NCBI RefSeq assembly: GCF_000520015.2
Contig: NZ_CP007044.2
Location: 2,480,001 to 2,544,000, forward strand
DNA: 64,000 nt
Direction: 5' to 3'
From: Chania multitudinisentens RB-25
Lineage (GTDB): Bacteria > Pseudomonadota > Gammaproteobacteria > Enterobacterales > Enterobacteriaceae
Shown: in pieces, positions 15,443 through 24,384 of the stretch
Position numbering within the stretch: position 1 is the first letter of the stretch
How the letters are laid out: each line of letters opens with the position of its first letter
Notes under the pieces: model-generated
The model's input: the letters and a program-made list of their open reading frames with translations, nothing else
Told to the model about the DNA's origin: nothing
The model's database searches: none
Made by a program: the position numbers and the translations under genes

Positions 15443-16426
15443 TTATTGGTAAATAAAGGCTGATGCCGCCCAGGCGACCAGGACGGTCGGTGCACCGGTC
15501 AGGAAACGCCCAACCAATACCGAAGGAACGCCCACGCGCACCGTATCCTGTTTGGCTTCGGCCAATGACAGGCCCACTGGGATAAAATCACAGGCGGCCT
15601 GCGCGTTAATGGCAAACAGTGCCGGTAACGCCAACTGGGGTGGAATGTTCCCAAGGCCGATTTGTACGCCGACCAATACGCCGATCACCTGAGCAATGAC
15701 CGCGCCAGGGCCGAGAAACGGTGAAAGCAGCGGGAAAGAGCAAATCAGCGCCAGCGTCACCAGGCCGATTGGGCTACTGGCCAGCGGGGTTAAGCCATGT
15801 GCGATAAAGTCCCCCAGCCCGGAAGCCATAATGATGCCGATCAGTGCCGAGACGAAGGCCATAAACGGCAGGATGGTTTTCAGAATGGTATCAATGGTGT
15901 CACGCCCGGCCTGAAAGAACACCGCGACGACCGAGCCCATCCCCATACCGACTTTCGCCAGCAATCCGTCGCTTTGTTCGGTGATCTTCTTGCTGGTGTC
16001 ATAGTCGCGAACCTTGGGAATAGCAGGGGGTTCCGTGGTCGTTGTTGCGCCATCAGCAAGCTCAATCAGGCTGATATTGTTTTCCCGCACGGCGGAAACG
16101 TAGATATCTTCCAGAATAAACTGTGCCAGCGGGCCGGATTGACCGGTGGCATGAATGTTGATGGTCGGGATACGGCGTTTAGGATAGATACCACAGCGTA
16201 AGGTGCCGCCGCAGTCGATAACCGCGATGCCAATTTCTTCAGCCGGTGGTTCGCCTTCCTTGAAACCATCCACCGCTGGCCAGCCGGTCAGTTCGCTGAG
16301 CTTATCGACGATCGCCGGGCGAGTCCCTGCGGTGATATAGACGATTTTCTTGCCGGGTTCGATAGCCAATTGCAGTGGGCCACCCCAACCACCAGCACCT
16401 TTCTCAATACGGATATAAGCACTCAT
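15443..16426 (-). CDS. srlE: Glucitol-specific PTS enzyme IIBC component, SrlE
   Basis: About 327 residues. The N-terminal EIIB part (SAYIRIEKGAGGWGGPL, VIDCGGTLRCGIYPKRR) carries the candidate phospho-cysteine. From about 190 membrane segments of the EIIC half follow (FMAFVSALIGIIMASGLG, PIGLVTLALICSFPLLSPFLGPG). It works with SrlA and SrlB to import glucitol as glucitol 6-phosphate. The frame opens at 16438, but ATG 16426 has GGAG at proper distance (GTGGAGTACAGC) and matches the E. coli start. Confidence 0.95.
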   Translation of the reverse strand: MSAYIRIEKGAGGWGGPLQLAIEPGKKIVYITAGTRPAIVDKLSELTGWPAVDGFKEGEPPAEEIGIAVIDCGGTLRCGIYPKRRIPTINIHATGQSGPLAQFILEDIYVSAVRENNISLIELADGATTTTEPPAIPKVRDYDTSKKITEQSDGLLAKVGMGMGSVVAVFFQAGRDTIDTILKTILPFMAFVSALIGIIMASGLGDFIAHGLTPLASSPIGLVTLALICSFPLLSPFLGPGAVIAQVIGVLVGVQIGLGNIPPQLALPALFAINAQAACDFIPVGLSLAEAKQDTVRVGVPSVLVGRFLTGAPTVLVAWAASAFIYQ

Positions 16427-16441
16427 GCTGTACTCCACGAA

Positions 16442-16990
16442 TTAAAGTTGAACCTGACGATCCAGTTGGATGCCCATCTTGCGTTCGAACAGACTGGTGG
16501 TGAGATCGGTTATCCAGCCGCGGAAGAAGTTGGTGAACAATCCCACCAGGAAATAGCTTACGGCCAGCGGAGCCAGTGGCAGGCCCAGAGTGGTTAAGCC
16601 GCTGGCGATCCCGAGATAAACGAACAGTTCACCGGGGTTGATATGTGGGAACAGACCATTCATTGAGTGACAACTGTAAGAGGCTGCCGCGTAATAGCTT
16701 GGTTTATATTTCTCAGGCATAAAACGCCCAAGGCTCAGGGTCATGGGGTTACAAAATACAAAAGTACCGATCAGCGGCAGCAACAGGTAGCGCGAAAGTG
16801 GGTTGCCTGCACAACGCTGTGCCAATCGTTCGATTCTTTCCTGGCCAACAAATTTGATCAGCGCATTCATAATCACTAACAGGCTGATCAACAAAGGTAA
16901 GATGCCGGTCACCATGCCGACGAACACCTCACCGCCTTTCTGAAACAGGCCGATAAACCATTCGGCTCCGTGGGTTATTAGCTCAATCAT
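16442..16990 (-). CDS. srlA: Glucitol-specific PTS enzyme IIC component, SrlA
   Basis: A 182-residue inner membrane protein, the other half of the glucitol permease. Several hydrophobic segments are visible (ILPLLISLLVIMNALIKFVG, YLLLPLIGTFVFCNPMTLSLG, LGLPLAPLAVSYFLVGLF), along with the family signature GRFMPEKYKPSYYAAASYSCHSMNG. Length matches E. coli SrlA (187). It is the first gene of the srlAEBD-gutM-srlR-gutQ operon. The start follows a weak AGGAGAAAATA ribosome site. Confidence 0.95.
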   Translation of the reverse strand: MIELITHGAEWFIGLFQKGGEVFVGMVTGILPLLISLLVIMNALIKFVGQERIERLAQRCAGNPLSRYLLLPLIGTFVFCNPMTLSLGRFMPEKYKPSYYAAASYSCHSMNGLFPHINPGELFVYLGIASGLTTLGLPLAPLAVSYFLVGLFTNFFRGWITDLTTSLFERKMGIQLDRQVQL

Positions 16991-17078
16991 TATTTTCTCC
17001 TGTTATGGATGAAATGGCCTGGAGCGAACTTCGGCTCTGTCGCCATGGGTTCTACAGTAGTCACTTTATGGACCTATT

Positions 17079-17139
17079 TGTTTTAAATGGATCACAATTT
17101 GAAAGAAAAATATTTTATTTTGAAAGTTTAAAATGAAAG
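17079..17139 (-). promoter_or_regulatory. srl operon control region: CRP-like half site and CTTTCA repeats
   Basis: On the minus strand, three copies of CTTTCA lie at 17139-17134, 17126-17121 and 17105-17100. Next to the last is a CRP-like site with a perfect TGTGA half (17096-17092) and a weak second half. DeoR-family repressors often bind repeated TTTCA-type motifs, and the glucitol operon is known to be CRP-dependent in E. coli. Exact promoter hexamers are not assigned. Confidence 0.45.
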
Positions 17140-17177
17140 GAAAGGAAGGTTTGGCGCTGAGGAGAGAGGGGATGAGC

Positions 17178-17203
17178 ATAAAAAGTGCCCGACATTGTCG
17201 GGC
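17178..17203 (-). terminator. Intrinsic terminator after yegS
   Basis: On the minus strand, GCCCGAC pairs with GTCGGGC around a 3-base loop (17203-17187), followed by ACTTTTTATG. It lies 68 bases beyond the yegS stop and before the srl promoter region, so it isolates srlA from yegS transcription. Confidence 0.75.
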
Positions 17204-17270
17204 TTAGAGATGAATAAAACTTAAAAACGGCGGGTTAAAGCTGGGGATAGAGTGGGGGGCCTGTGAGAGC

Positions 17271-18170
17271 TTAATCCAACAGCTCGCAATTCGGTGGCAA
17301 GCGGCACTCAATCGCATTTGGCAGCAATTCAATGCGAAAATGCTCACCTTTCAGCGGTTCGCCATCGAGATTGAAGGTGAGCTCATGCGGGGCGTGAATT
17401 TCAAGCCAAGGTAATGAGGCATCGATCACGCTGCTATTTGCTTCACCGCTAAACAGGGTGCTGATCAAGGTTGGCAGTAATTCTTCGGCGGTCAGCAGGC
17501 GCAATTGCAGCAGGCCATCGTTGATCAGCGCATTGGGGCACAGTTTTTGCCCGCCACCGGCCTGCTTACCGTTACCGATGCCAATGACCAGCGCGTCACC
17601 AGACCAGCGGAAATCCGGCCCGCGTATTTCACAACGTTCAGCTTTCAGCGCATCCAGACGCAACAGACCGTGGATGAAGTAGGAAACGCCGCCTAAAACT
17701 GCTTTCAGTTTTTCTGGGGTTTCGGTGGTGATGCGGGTGCCAAAACCGCCGGTAGCCATATTGATGAAATAGCGATCCTCATTCACTTTTGCCAGATCGA
17801 TCGGCACGGCTCGGCCTTTGAGCGCGAGTTGTAGCGCCTGTTCCGGTGCCAGGGGGATATTACAAGCGGTAGCGAAGTCATTGGCGGTACCCAGCGGAAC
17901 AATCCCCAAGGTTGGCCGTTTGGCTGCCGGAAGCTGAGCCAGCGCAGCGGCGACTTCGTTGATCGTACCGTCACCACCCCCGGCTATCACCGTTTTTGCT
18001 CCTAATTGACTGGCCTCTGCGACGAAGCGTGCGGCATCACCCTGCTCCCAGGTAACGCGAACATGTAACGTTAAACCTTCATCTCGCAGCTGTTTCACCG
18101 AGGAACGGATTTCCTCGTTGCCAGCACCTTTGCCATTGATGATGAGAAGCGCGGGCGTATATTGACTCAT
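17271..18170 (-). CDS. yegS: Lipid kinase YegS
   Basis: A 299-residue member of the diacylglycerol/sphingosine kinase-like family. The nucleotide-binding loop GGGDGTINEVAAAL (about 63-76) and the PLGTANDFA motif are clear. So are ATGGFGTRI and the C-terminal beta-domain element LNLDGE (here FNLDGEPLKG). The E. coli homologue phosphorylates phosphatidylglycerol in vitro; the physiological substrate is unsettled. It is cytoplasmic or peripheral, monocistronic, with its own terminator downstream. Confidence 0.95.
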   Translation of the reverse strand: MSQYTPALLIINGKGAGNEEIRSSVKQLRDEGLTLHVRVTWEQGDAARFVAEASQLGAKTVIAGGGDGTINEVAAALAQLPAAKRPTLGIVPLGTANDFATACNIPLAPEQALQLALKGRAVPIDLAKVNEDRYFINMATGGFGTRITTETPEKLKAVLGGVSYFIHGLLRLDALKAERCEIRGPDFRWSGDALVIGIGNGKQAGGGQKLCPNALINDGLLQLRLLTAEELLPTLISTLFSGEANSSVIDASLPWLEIHAPHELTFNLDGEPLKGEHFRIELLPNAIECRLPPNCELLD

Positions 18171-18543
18171 TGCAACTATCCTCAGTGAAAAGGGGCAAGT
18201 TGTGTTCTGTCATTAACCGCTGGTGCTACTTACGACAATGACAGAAACAACACTGTAGTTTGAAAGATAGAGGATATAAACGGTAAATCGCAAGTTGAGA
18301 ATATTCTTGAGAGTGATCTTATAATGTAATGCTGAAGATCATTAGACGGCGGTAGTTATTTTTCTGCTGAAAAAGTATTTATCTAGAGAGATAAGCCAGA
18401 GGAGCGAACTCATTAATCGCTATAGCATAATTTATATATCAAGAAGAGATAATGGCTTATTATTTACTCTAAAAATTGAGAGTATTCTCATAAGAGTTAT
18501 TTACGCATTAATAATCTTGGAAAACAAAAGCCTGGGAGAAGGC
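18171..18543. other. Non-coding stretch between yegS and cyaR
   Basis: About 370 AT-rich bases with no ORF having a start and ribosome site. It should hold the yegS promoter near its low-coordinate end. Nothing else is recognisable. Confidence 0.5.
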
Positions 18544-18633
18544 AAAGAAAAGGCCAACCCAAGGGAGATTGGGCTGGCTAAGGAGGTGGTTCCTAGTATT
18601 GCTATGCAAATATTTTCGTTCTTAGTTTTAAGC
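18544..18633 (-). ncRNA. cyaR: Small regulatory RNA CyaR (RyeE)
   Basis: On the minus strand the transcript would start GCTTAAAACTAAG at 18633. It contains the highly conserved AGGAACCACCTCCTTAGCC, then a hairpin of AGCCCAA / TTGGGTT type around CTCCC, ending in TTTTCTTT near 18544. This matches E. coli CyaR in 5' end, seed and terminator, and in location beside yegQ. CyaR is an Hfq-dependent RNA that pairs with ompX, nadE, luxS and yqaE mRNAs in E. coli. The A-rich 5' part has diverged while the CCUCC-containing seed is intact, so base pairing is likely conserved. Confidence 0.92.
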
Positions 18634-18639
18634 AAGGTG

Positions 18640-18682
18640 ATAATAACTAAGCTACACAGTAATTGATGTGATCCAATTCTAA
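18640..18682 (-). promoter_or_regulatory. cyaR promoter with class II CRP site
   Basis: TATTAT at 18645-18640 fits a -10 element exactly at -12 to -7 from the start at 18633. Upstream, TTAGA-N6-TCACA spans 18682-18667, giving a CRP-like site centred at -41.5, the class II position. E. coli CyaR is known to be cAMP-CRP activated. One half site is perfect and one matches 3 of 5. Confidence 0.75.
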
Positions 18683-18690
18683 TATTTGCT

Positions 18691-18715
18691 AAAAATTGCC
18701 ACTCATTTGAGTGGC
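18691..18715 (-). terminator. Intrinsic terminator after yegQ
   Basis: GCCACTC and GAGTGGC (18698-18715) form a 7-bp stem with a 4-base loop, followed on the minus strand by AATTTTTAGC. It lies just past the yegQ stop and upstream of the cyaR promoter, separating the two transcripts. Confidence 0.8.
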
Positions 18716-18725
18716 GATAAATTTT

Positions 18726-20078
18726 CTAGCGGGGTTCACTATTTTCTTCCGGTAAATTGCGGATCAACAATGCGTAATTCAGGTCAACATCCTCCGGGAT
18801 CGGCAAATAAACAATATGGCCATTACCCGGTGCGATATTAATCGGTTCACCTTTTTTATTCTGTATACTTTCTAGAGTAAACAAGATGTTACCACTCGGC
18901 GTCATCATTTCCACCTCATCGCCAAGCAAGAATTTGTTTTTCACGTCAACTTCAGCCCAACCGTTACGGCGCACACCAGTAAATTCACCGACAAATTGTT
19001 GGCGCTCGGAAAGAGAGGAGCCGTAATCATAATTCTGGTGGGAATCATGCGTGTGACGGCGCAGGAAACCTTCGGTATAGCCACGATGCGCCAAACCTTC
19101 CAGCGTGGTGAGCAGAGTGGGATCAAAAGGTTTGCCTGCTACGGCATCGTCGATGGCACGGCGATAAACTTGCGCAGTACGGGCACAGTAATAGAAAGAT
19201 TTGGTACGCCCTTCAATTTTTAGCGAATGTACCCCAAGCTGTGTGAGGCGTTCTACATGCTGAATGGCCCGCAGGTCTTTCGAATTCATGATGTAGGTGC
19301 CGTGTTCATCTTCGAACGCACTCATATATTCGCCAGGCTTTTGGGCTTCGGAAAGCATGAATACTTTATCTGTTGGCGTACCAATGCCGAGGGTTGGCTC
19401 AATATGCTGCACCGGGATTGGCTCATGTTGATGCACGATGCTTCCGGTGTCGTCTTCCTTACCTTCTTCTGCTTTGTATTGCCAGCGGCAGGCATTGGTG
19501 CAGGTACCCTGATTAGGATCGCGCTTGTTGATATAGCCGGAAAGTAGGCAGCGGCCAGAATAAGCCATGCACAGCGCACCGTGGACAAAAATTTCCAGTT
19601 CCATATCCGGCACCTGGCTGCGAATTTCCGCGATCTCATCCAGCGACAGCTCGCGTGAAAGAATAACGCGCGTTAACCCCATCTGCTGCCAGAACTTCAC
19701 CGTAGCCCAATTGACCGCGTTGGCCTGCACCGACAGATGGATGTCTATTTGTGGGAAAGCCTCGCGCACCATCATGATGAGACCGGGGTCGGACATAATC
19801 AATGCATCCGGGCCCATGTCGATCACCGGTTTCAGATCGCGCAGGAAGGTTTTCAGTTTAGCGTTGTGCGGGGCGATGTTGACCACCACGTAGAATCTCT
19901 TCCCCAAAGCGTGGGCTTCGTTAATGCCTTGCGCCAGATTCTCATGGTTGAATTCGTTATTACGCACTCGCAGGCTATAACGTGGTTGGCCGGCGTATAC
20001 CGCATCGGCGCCATAGGCGAAAGCATAACGCATGTTTTTTAGCGTTCCCGCCGGGGAAAGGAGTTCTGGTGTAAACAT
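18726..20078 (-). CDS. trhP: tRNA 5-hydroxyuridine synthesis protein TrhP (YegQ), U32 family
   Basis: A 450-residue U32 peptidase-family protein, not thought to be a protease. With prephenate it supports hydroxylation of wobble uridine to ho5U in E. coli. Signature parts: ELLSPAGTLKNMRYAFAYGADAVYAG at the start, LEIFVHGALCMAYSGRCLLSGY with the cluster-binding cysteines, then DPNQGTCTNACRW, and a C-terminal RNA-binding-like barrel (GDEVEMMTPSGN). Length equals E. coli YegQ (about 453). It is monocistronic with a clear terminator. Confidence 0.95.
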   Translation of the reverse strand: MFTPELLSPAGTLKNMRYAFAYGADAVYAGQPRYSLRVRNNEFNHENLAQGINEAHALGKRFYVVVNIAPHNAKLKTFLRDLKPVIDMGPDALIMSDPGLIMMVREAFPQIDIHLSVQANAVNWATVKFWQQMGLTRVILSRELSLDEIAEIRSQVPDMELEIFVHGALCMAYSGRCLLSGYINKRDPNQGTCTNACRWQYKAEEGKEDDTGSIVHQHEPIPVQHIEPTLGIGTPTDKVFMLSEAQKPGEYMSAFEDEHGTYIMNSKDLRAIQHVERLTQLGVHSLKIEGRTKSFYYCARTAQVYRRAIDDAVAGKPFDPTLLTTLEGLAHRGYTEGFLRRHTHDSHQNYDYGSSLSERQQFVGEFTGVRRNGWAEVDVKNKFLLGDEVEMMTPSGNILFTLESIQNKKGEPINIAPGNGHIVYLPIPEDVDLNYALLIRNLPEENSEPR

Positions 20079-20282
20079 GGTGATTCTCGGTCTGATTGCA
20101 GGTCAGCGGCGCGCCACTCAATGGCGCAGCGAAAGTGGGGGATTGTAACGGCTGTTCGGCAAGAAAGCAGCAAATAACCGGAATTATTCAGGGGAAATCA
20201 GGCTTGGGTGTGTGATTCAACGCAGTGAGTTTCATTCATTCCCCGGTCACTGAGTGCTCTCCATAACCGGGGGATGGCCTGT

Positions 20283-20621
20283 CTAGGCATTCACATCACG
20301 CACATGTGGGGTTGAGCCATGTTTGATCACGGACCGAACGCCGTTTTTCGCCGCGCTTTCTGAACTGAATATCTGGCTGGTGCCGATGACCTGATGGTTT
20401 TTGGCTCTCAGCACAAAATAAGGTCTGTTACAACTGCTGATCTTCACTTCAAACTGAGCTTCATGCGGAGCATTGGATTGTACAGAAACAATACCGTTCT
20501 CCGCTGACGCTTTGCTTGCATACATCTCACTGGAAAGAATAACCTCTCCGTTACTGGCTTTTAGAATGAAATGGTACAGTCCTTTACTCGATTTTTTAAG
20601 CTCATAGTGACCCGTTGCCAT
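20283..20621 (-). CDS. yegP: YegP, duplicated DUF1508 protein
   Basis: A 112-residue protein made of two DUF1508 repeats, residues about 3-50 (YHFILKASNGEVILSSEMYASKASAENGI, split here by eye) and 54-100 (YFVLRAKNHQVIGTSQIFSSESAAKNG). Length and place between yegQ and baeR are as in E. coli YegP (UPF0339). It is a soluble beta-rich protein of unknown function. A long hairpin (20237-20247 with 20266-20276) lies after its stop but lacks a T run. Confidence 0.93.
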   Translation of the reverse strand: MATGHYELKKSSKGLYHFILKASNGEVILSSEMYASKASAENGIVSVQSNAPHEAQFEVKISSCNRPYFVLRAKNHQVIGTSQIFSSESAAKNGVRSVIKHGSTPHVRDVNA

Positions 20622-20749
20622 AGTCCTTCTCCGATTGGCTCCAATGACAGAGGTAAGTGTAGCTAAGACTTTGCAAAGTGGTATTTCAGAAGCAGATTAA
20701 TACCCGCTGGTCGGATAAGTGCCTGGTTTTTGCATGGGGTAGAGGAGGG

Positions 20750-20781
20750 GGAAAATCGCAGTGCCTACGGTGTGGCACTGC
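20750..20781 (-). terminator. Terminator of the mdt-bae operon
   Basis: GCAGTGCC and GGCACTGC (20758-20781) form an 8-bp stem, followed on the minus strand by GATTTTCC. It lies 12 bases past the baeR stop. Confidence 0.6.
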
Positions 20782-20792
20782 TGGGCGGTGAA

Positions 20793-21515
20793 TCACTGTG
20801 CCTCATTGATCAACCGGCAGGGATCGGTTTCCCAGCGATAGCCAACGCCATACACCGCACGGATAAATGCTTTGTCGCCATCGATCAGCTCCAGCTTGCG
20901 GCGCAGGTTTTTGATATGGCTGTCGATGGTACGGTCGGTCACGACGCGGTAATCGTCGTATAGATTGTTTAGCAACTGTTCGCGTGAAAAGACGTTACCC
21001 GGCTGGCTGGCCAGGGTTTTCAACAGGCGGAATTCTGCGGGTGTCAGATCCAGAATATGCCCTTGGTAACTGGCCTGAAAGCGTGCTTCATCAATATGCA
21101 ATAACACTTCTTCTGCCTGCTGTTCTATAGGGCGATAACAACGGCGCAGAATGGTTTTTACCCTGGCAACCACTTCACGCGGGCTGTAAGGCTTGCAGAT
21201 ATAATCATCGGCTCCGATCTCCAACCCCAGCAGACGGTCTATTTCCTCGATCTTGGCGGTCACCATCATCACAGGAACATCGGTAAACCGGCGCAGTTCG
21301 CGGCAGATGGTTAAGCCATCACAGCCTGGCAGCATCAGATCCAGCAGGATAAGCGCGGGTTGACGCTCAAGCACCGCCGGAACCACCTCGCGGCCATTGC
21401 TCAGCCAACGCGTGGCATAACCTGCGGCTTGCAGATAATCCACCAGCAACTGCCCCAGCTTGGGCTCATCTTCCACGATCATAATCTGCAATGGCGGGTT
21501 CGGGTTTTCCATCAT
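20793..21515 (-). CDS. baeR: Envelope-stress response regulator BaeR
   Basis: A 240-residue OmpR/PhoB-type regulator. The receiver domain (about 10-125) has the acidic IVEDEPKLG, the phospho-Asp in LILLDLMLPG and the Lys in CKPYSPREV. The winged helix (about 140-235) shows LTPAEFRLLKTLASQPGNVFS and VTDRTIDSHIKNLRRKLE. It answers to BaeS under indole, flavonoid or envelope stress and activates mdtABCD and acrD in E. coli. It overlaps baeS by 4 bases at the end of the operon. Confidence 0.96.
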   Translation of the reverse strand: MMENPNPPLQIMIVEDEPKLGQLLVDYLQAAGYATRWLSNGREVVPAVLERQPALILLDLMLPGCDGLTICRELRRFTDVPVMMVTAKIEEIDRLLGLEIGADDYICKPYSPREVVARVKTILRRCYRPIEQQAEEVLLHIDEARFQASYQGHILDLTPAEFRLLKTLASQPGNVFSREQLLNNLYDDYRVVTDRTIDSHIKNLRRKLELIDGDKAFIRAVYGVGYRWETDPCRLINEAQ

Positions 21516-22894
21516 GAAGCCTTATTATCTACCGGGGTTGGGAAATCTACTGTAATGCGCACACCACCGAAAGGCGAGTGTTGTGCATGGATCGTACCAC
21601 CGTGCGCTTCAACAATGTTCTGGCTGATGGCCAACCCTAACCCGGCTCCACCGCTAGCGCGGTTGCGTGAACCTTCGGTGCGGTAAAAGCGTTCGAAGAT
21701 GCGTGCCAACTGTTCGTCATTGACGCCGGGTTTACTGTCCTGCCAGTAAACCCGCACCAGCCCTGGCAGAAGCTCAACCCCAATCTCTAGCGTGCCGCCT
21801 GCATCAGTATAGCGCAGGCTGTTTTCCAGCAGATTGTTGAATAGCTGATTGAGGCGATCGGGATCGCCAAACAGCTTTGCCTGTGTTGGCAGATGAGTGA
21901 CAATTTTCAGCCCTTTGGCATGAAAACGTTCACGGAAGGCCGCCACGGCGATTTGCACCAGATGGACACAATCTACCGACGTTTTGCGGTAAGCCAAAGC
22001 CCCCAGATCGGACAATGAAAGCTGATGCAGATCGTCCACCAGCTTGGTGAGAGTTGACACTTCCGCCTGTAATGAGCTGATGGACGCGAGCGTTGGCTGG
22101 CGGACGCCATCCTGTAAGGCTTCCAGTTCACCGCGCAATACCGCCAGCGGCGTGCGTAGTTCATGCGAGATATCGGCCATAAATCCGCGCCGGGTTTGTT
22201 CATTCTTTTCCAGCGAAGTGGCAAGCAGGTTGAAATCCTGCGCCAACCGGCCCAGTTCGTCCTGGCTGCTGACCGTAACACGGGCAGCGAAATCCCCCGC
22301 AGCCAGCCGGTGTGTGCCAGCAATCAGCCGTTTTACCGGTGCCAGCAGGCCGCGCGACAGCAACCAGGTGACTGCGGCTGCCAGCAACGTTGACAGCGCG
22401 ACGATCAGCCAACTGGTGCGCTTTTGTTGCCGATCAAAATTGATATCGGCATGGCGCGTCAGTTTCTCTGGCGGTGTCGCCACCACCCAGCCGACAATCT
22501 CATTATTGTAACGGAGTGGGTGACGGGAACTTTCTTTCGGGATCGGGCCTGGGCGGCCCACCAGCCGCTGGTACTGGCTATCGACGATCCAGAACTGGGA
22601 ACGCCAGCCTTTGGGCGGCAGATTATGGTTGTTGTCGTTGTTTTGCTCAAACGAACGTATGATCTGATACACCACCTGATCGTTATTACGCAGGAATGCC
22701 CAGTTGCCGTGGCGGCGATATTGTTCTTCTAACGCGTTGCCGAGCAGGGTAATACGTTGCTCGTTGCTGTGTTTGATATAATCGATAAACCCCCGTTCGA
22801 AACTGATGCGCATTCCCCAGTGCATGGTAATCAGCACCAGCATGCAGGTGGCAAAAATCGCCATAAACAGTTTACTGGTGATACCTATTCTCAT
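21512..22894 (-). CDS. baeS: Envelope-stress sensor histidine kinase BaeS
   Basis: A 460-residue inner membrane kinase. TM1 (about 8-28, KLFMAIFATCMLVLITMHW), a periplasmic sensor of about 130 residues, TM2 near 162-182 and a HAMP segment lead to the dimerisation helix with phospho-His (FMADISHELRTPLAVL). The ATPase domain has the N box (NLLENSLRYT), GxG and GGAGLGLAISQNIVEAHGG. It phosphorylates BaeR. It overlaps mdtD and baeR by 4 bases each, so the whole operon is translationally linked. Confidence 0.96.
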   Translation of the reverse strand: MRIGITSKLFMAIFATCMLVLITMHWGMRISFERGFIDYIKHSNEQRITLLGNALEEQYRRHGNWAFLRNNDQVVYQIIRSFEQNNDNNHNLPPKGWRSQFWIVDSQYQRLVGRPGPIPKESSRHPLRYNNEIVGWVVATPPEKLTRHADINFDRQQKRTSWLIVALSTLLAAAVTWLLSRGLLAPVKRLIAGTHRLAAGDFAARVTVSSQDELGRLAQDFNLLATSLEKNEQTRRGFMADISHELRTPLAVLRGELEALQDGVRQPTLASISSLQAEVSTLTKLVDDLHQLSLSDLGALAYRKTSVDCVHLVQIAVAAFRERFHAKGLKIVTHLPTQAKLFGDPDRLNQLFNNLLENSLRYTDAGGTLEIGVELLPGLVRVYWQDSKPGVNDEQLARIFERFYRTEGSRNRASGGAGLGLAISQNIVEAHGGTIHAQHSPFGGVRITVDFPTPVDNKAS

Positions 22895-24321
22895 GGCAAC
22901 CTCGTTGAGCTGCGGCCTGGCTCTTTGGTCAACGTGCGGCTGGGGGCAAGATTGGCTGGTACACGGGCGAAAACCAGCGCAGGCAGAGCGATAATCAACG
23001 CCATACAGCCGTAGCTATAAATAAAGGCACTGTGGATGGCTGGGCTATCGGCCACCACCTGATGATGGGCAAAACTGCCGAGCAAGATCCCGGCCATGCT
23101 GACACCCAAGCTCATGGAAAGCTGCATTACCATTGACAGTAAGCTGTTGCCGCTGCTGGCCAAGCGGTCGGGCAAATCTTTCAGCGTCAGGGTATTCATG
23201 GTTGAGAAGCGCAACGAGTTGATCATGCCCTGGAAAAACAACACCACCGGCAGCAGATAAAGCCAGCCGAGCATGGCGACCAGCAGGAAAATCAAACTGA
23301 CCAGCGCCAGGAGCAACGTCGTGGCGATCAGCACCTGGCGATAACCAAAACGATTCACCACTTGCACTACAATACGTTTCATCCCCATGCTGCCAATGAT
23401 CATCGGGATCATCATCAGCCCGGAATGGAAGGGGGAAAACCCCATACCTACCTGTAGGAACAACGGGGTCATAAAGGGTAGCATGCCGCTGCCGATGCGG
23501 CCCAACAGGCTGCCGGTCAGGCCAATTTTATAGGTCTCGGTTTTAAACAGCCGCAACGAGAACAGCGCCCGGCTGTTACCTTTGGCATGCCACCAATAGC
23601 CTGCCAGTGCCGCACAGCCTAGCAGGATCAGTCCGGCAACGGCGGTGGTGGAAATCCCCAGGCCTTTATGCCCATCAAGCGCCAGCGTTAGCGTAGCCAT
23701 ACCAATCACGAGCATAATAAAGCCGCTGATATCAAAACGGCGGGTTTGCATGCGGTAATTGGGCATCAACAGCAAAGTCGCGATAGCCCCGACAATGCCG
23801 ACCGGAAGATTAATCAGAAAGATCCATTGCCAACTGGCGTATTGCACCAGAAAACCGCCCAGCGCTGGCCCTAACAATGGGCCGATCTGGCCAGGCAGGG
23901 TAACAAAGGTCATGGCTGCCATATACTGCTCACGCGGGACGATTTTCATAACCGTCAGCCTGCCGACCGGCACCATCATGGCACCGCCAACGCCCTGTAT
24001 CACGCGGTAAGCCACCAGTTCATTCAGAGTCTCTGCCTGGGCGCACAGGATGGAACCGAAAGTAAACAGCACAATGGCGCTGAGAAAGATCCGCTGTGTA
24101 CCAATTTTGTCGGCCAACCAGCCACTGGCAGGCAGCATCACTGCGACCGTCAGGACATAAGACACAATGACCGGTTGCATACGCAGCGGGCTTTCGCCCA
24201 GGCTGGCTGCCATGGATGGCAGAGCCGTATTGACGATGGTGGTATCCAGCGCCTGCATAAAGAAGCCGAAAGCCACGATCCAGAGTTGCCACTGTACCGA
24301 GGCGGTATGTCTGGTGAACAT
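22891..24321 (-). CDS. mdtD: MFS transporter MdtD
   Basis: A 476-residue DHA2-type (14-TM) major facilitator. Seen are MQALDTTIVNTALPSMAASLGES, the motif-A-like GWLADKIGTQR and many hydrophobic segments. It lies between mdtC and baeS as in E. coli, where it is not needed for the MdtABC drug phenotype; E. coli MdtD (IceT) has been linked to citrate or iron-citrate export. It is separated from mdtC by 63 bases with a hairpin, which could lower its expression relative to the pump. Confidence 0.94.
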   Translation of the reverse strand: MFTRHTASVQWQLWIVAFGFFMQALDTTIVNTALPSMAASLGESPLRMQPVIVSYVLTVAVMLPASGWLADKIGTQRIFLSAIVLFTFGSILCAQAETLNELVAYRVIQGVGGAMMVPVGRLTVMKIVPREQYMAAMTFVTLPGQIGPLLGPALGGFLVQYASWQWIFLINLPVGIVGAIATLLLMPNYRMQTRRFDISGFIMLVIGMATLTLALDGHKGLGISTTAVAGLILLGCAALAGYWWHAKGNSRALFSLRLFKTETYKIGLTGSLLGRIGSGMLPFMTPLFLQVGMGFSPFHSGLMMIPMIIGSMGMKRIVVQVVNRFGYRQVLIATTLLLALVSLIFLLVAMLGWLYLLPVVLFFQGMINSLRFSTMNTLTLKDLPDRLASSGNSLLSMVMQLSMSLGVSMAGILLGSFAHHQVVADSPAIHSAFIYSYGCMALIIALPALVFARVPANLAPSRTLTKEPGRSSTRLP

Positions 24322-24336
24322 TTTATCCCCTTCTTA

Positions 24337-24372
24337 CTTGAAACCGCAGCGTTGCCGGCTGCGGTCTGCTAG
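24337..24372. repeat. Intercistronic hairpin repeat between mdtC and mdtD
   Basis: ACCGCAGC (24343-24350) pairs with GCTGCGGT (24358-24365) around a 7-base loop. The surrounding text (ACTTGAAACCGCAGCGTTGC) resembles the element at 58098-58130 and the srl one. It is the only large gap in the mdtABCD-baeSR operon. Confidence 0.5.
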
Positions 24373-24384
24373 CCATCGATCCCT

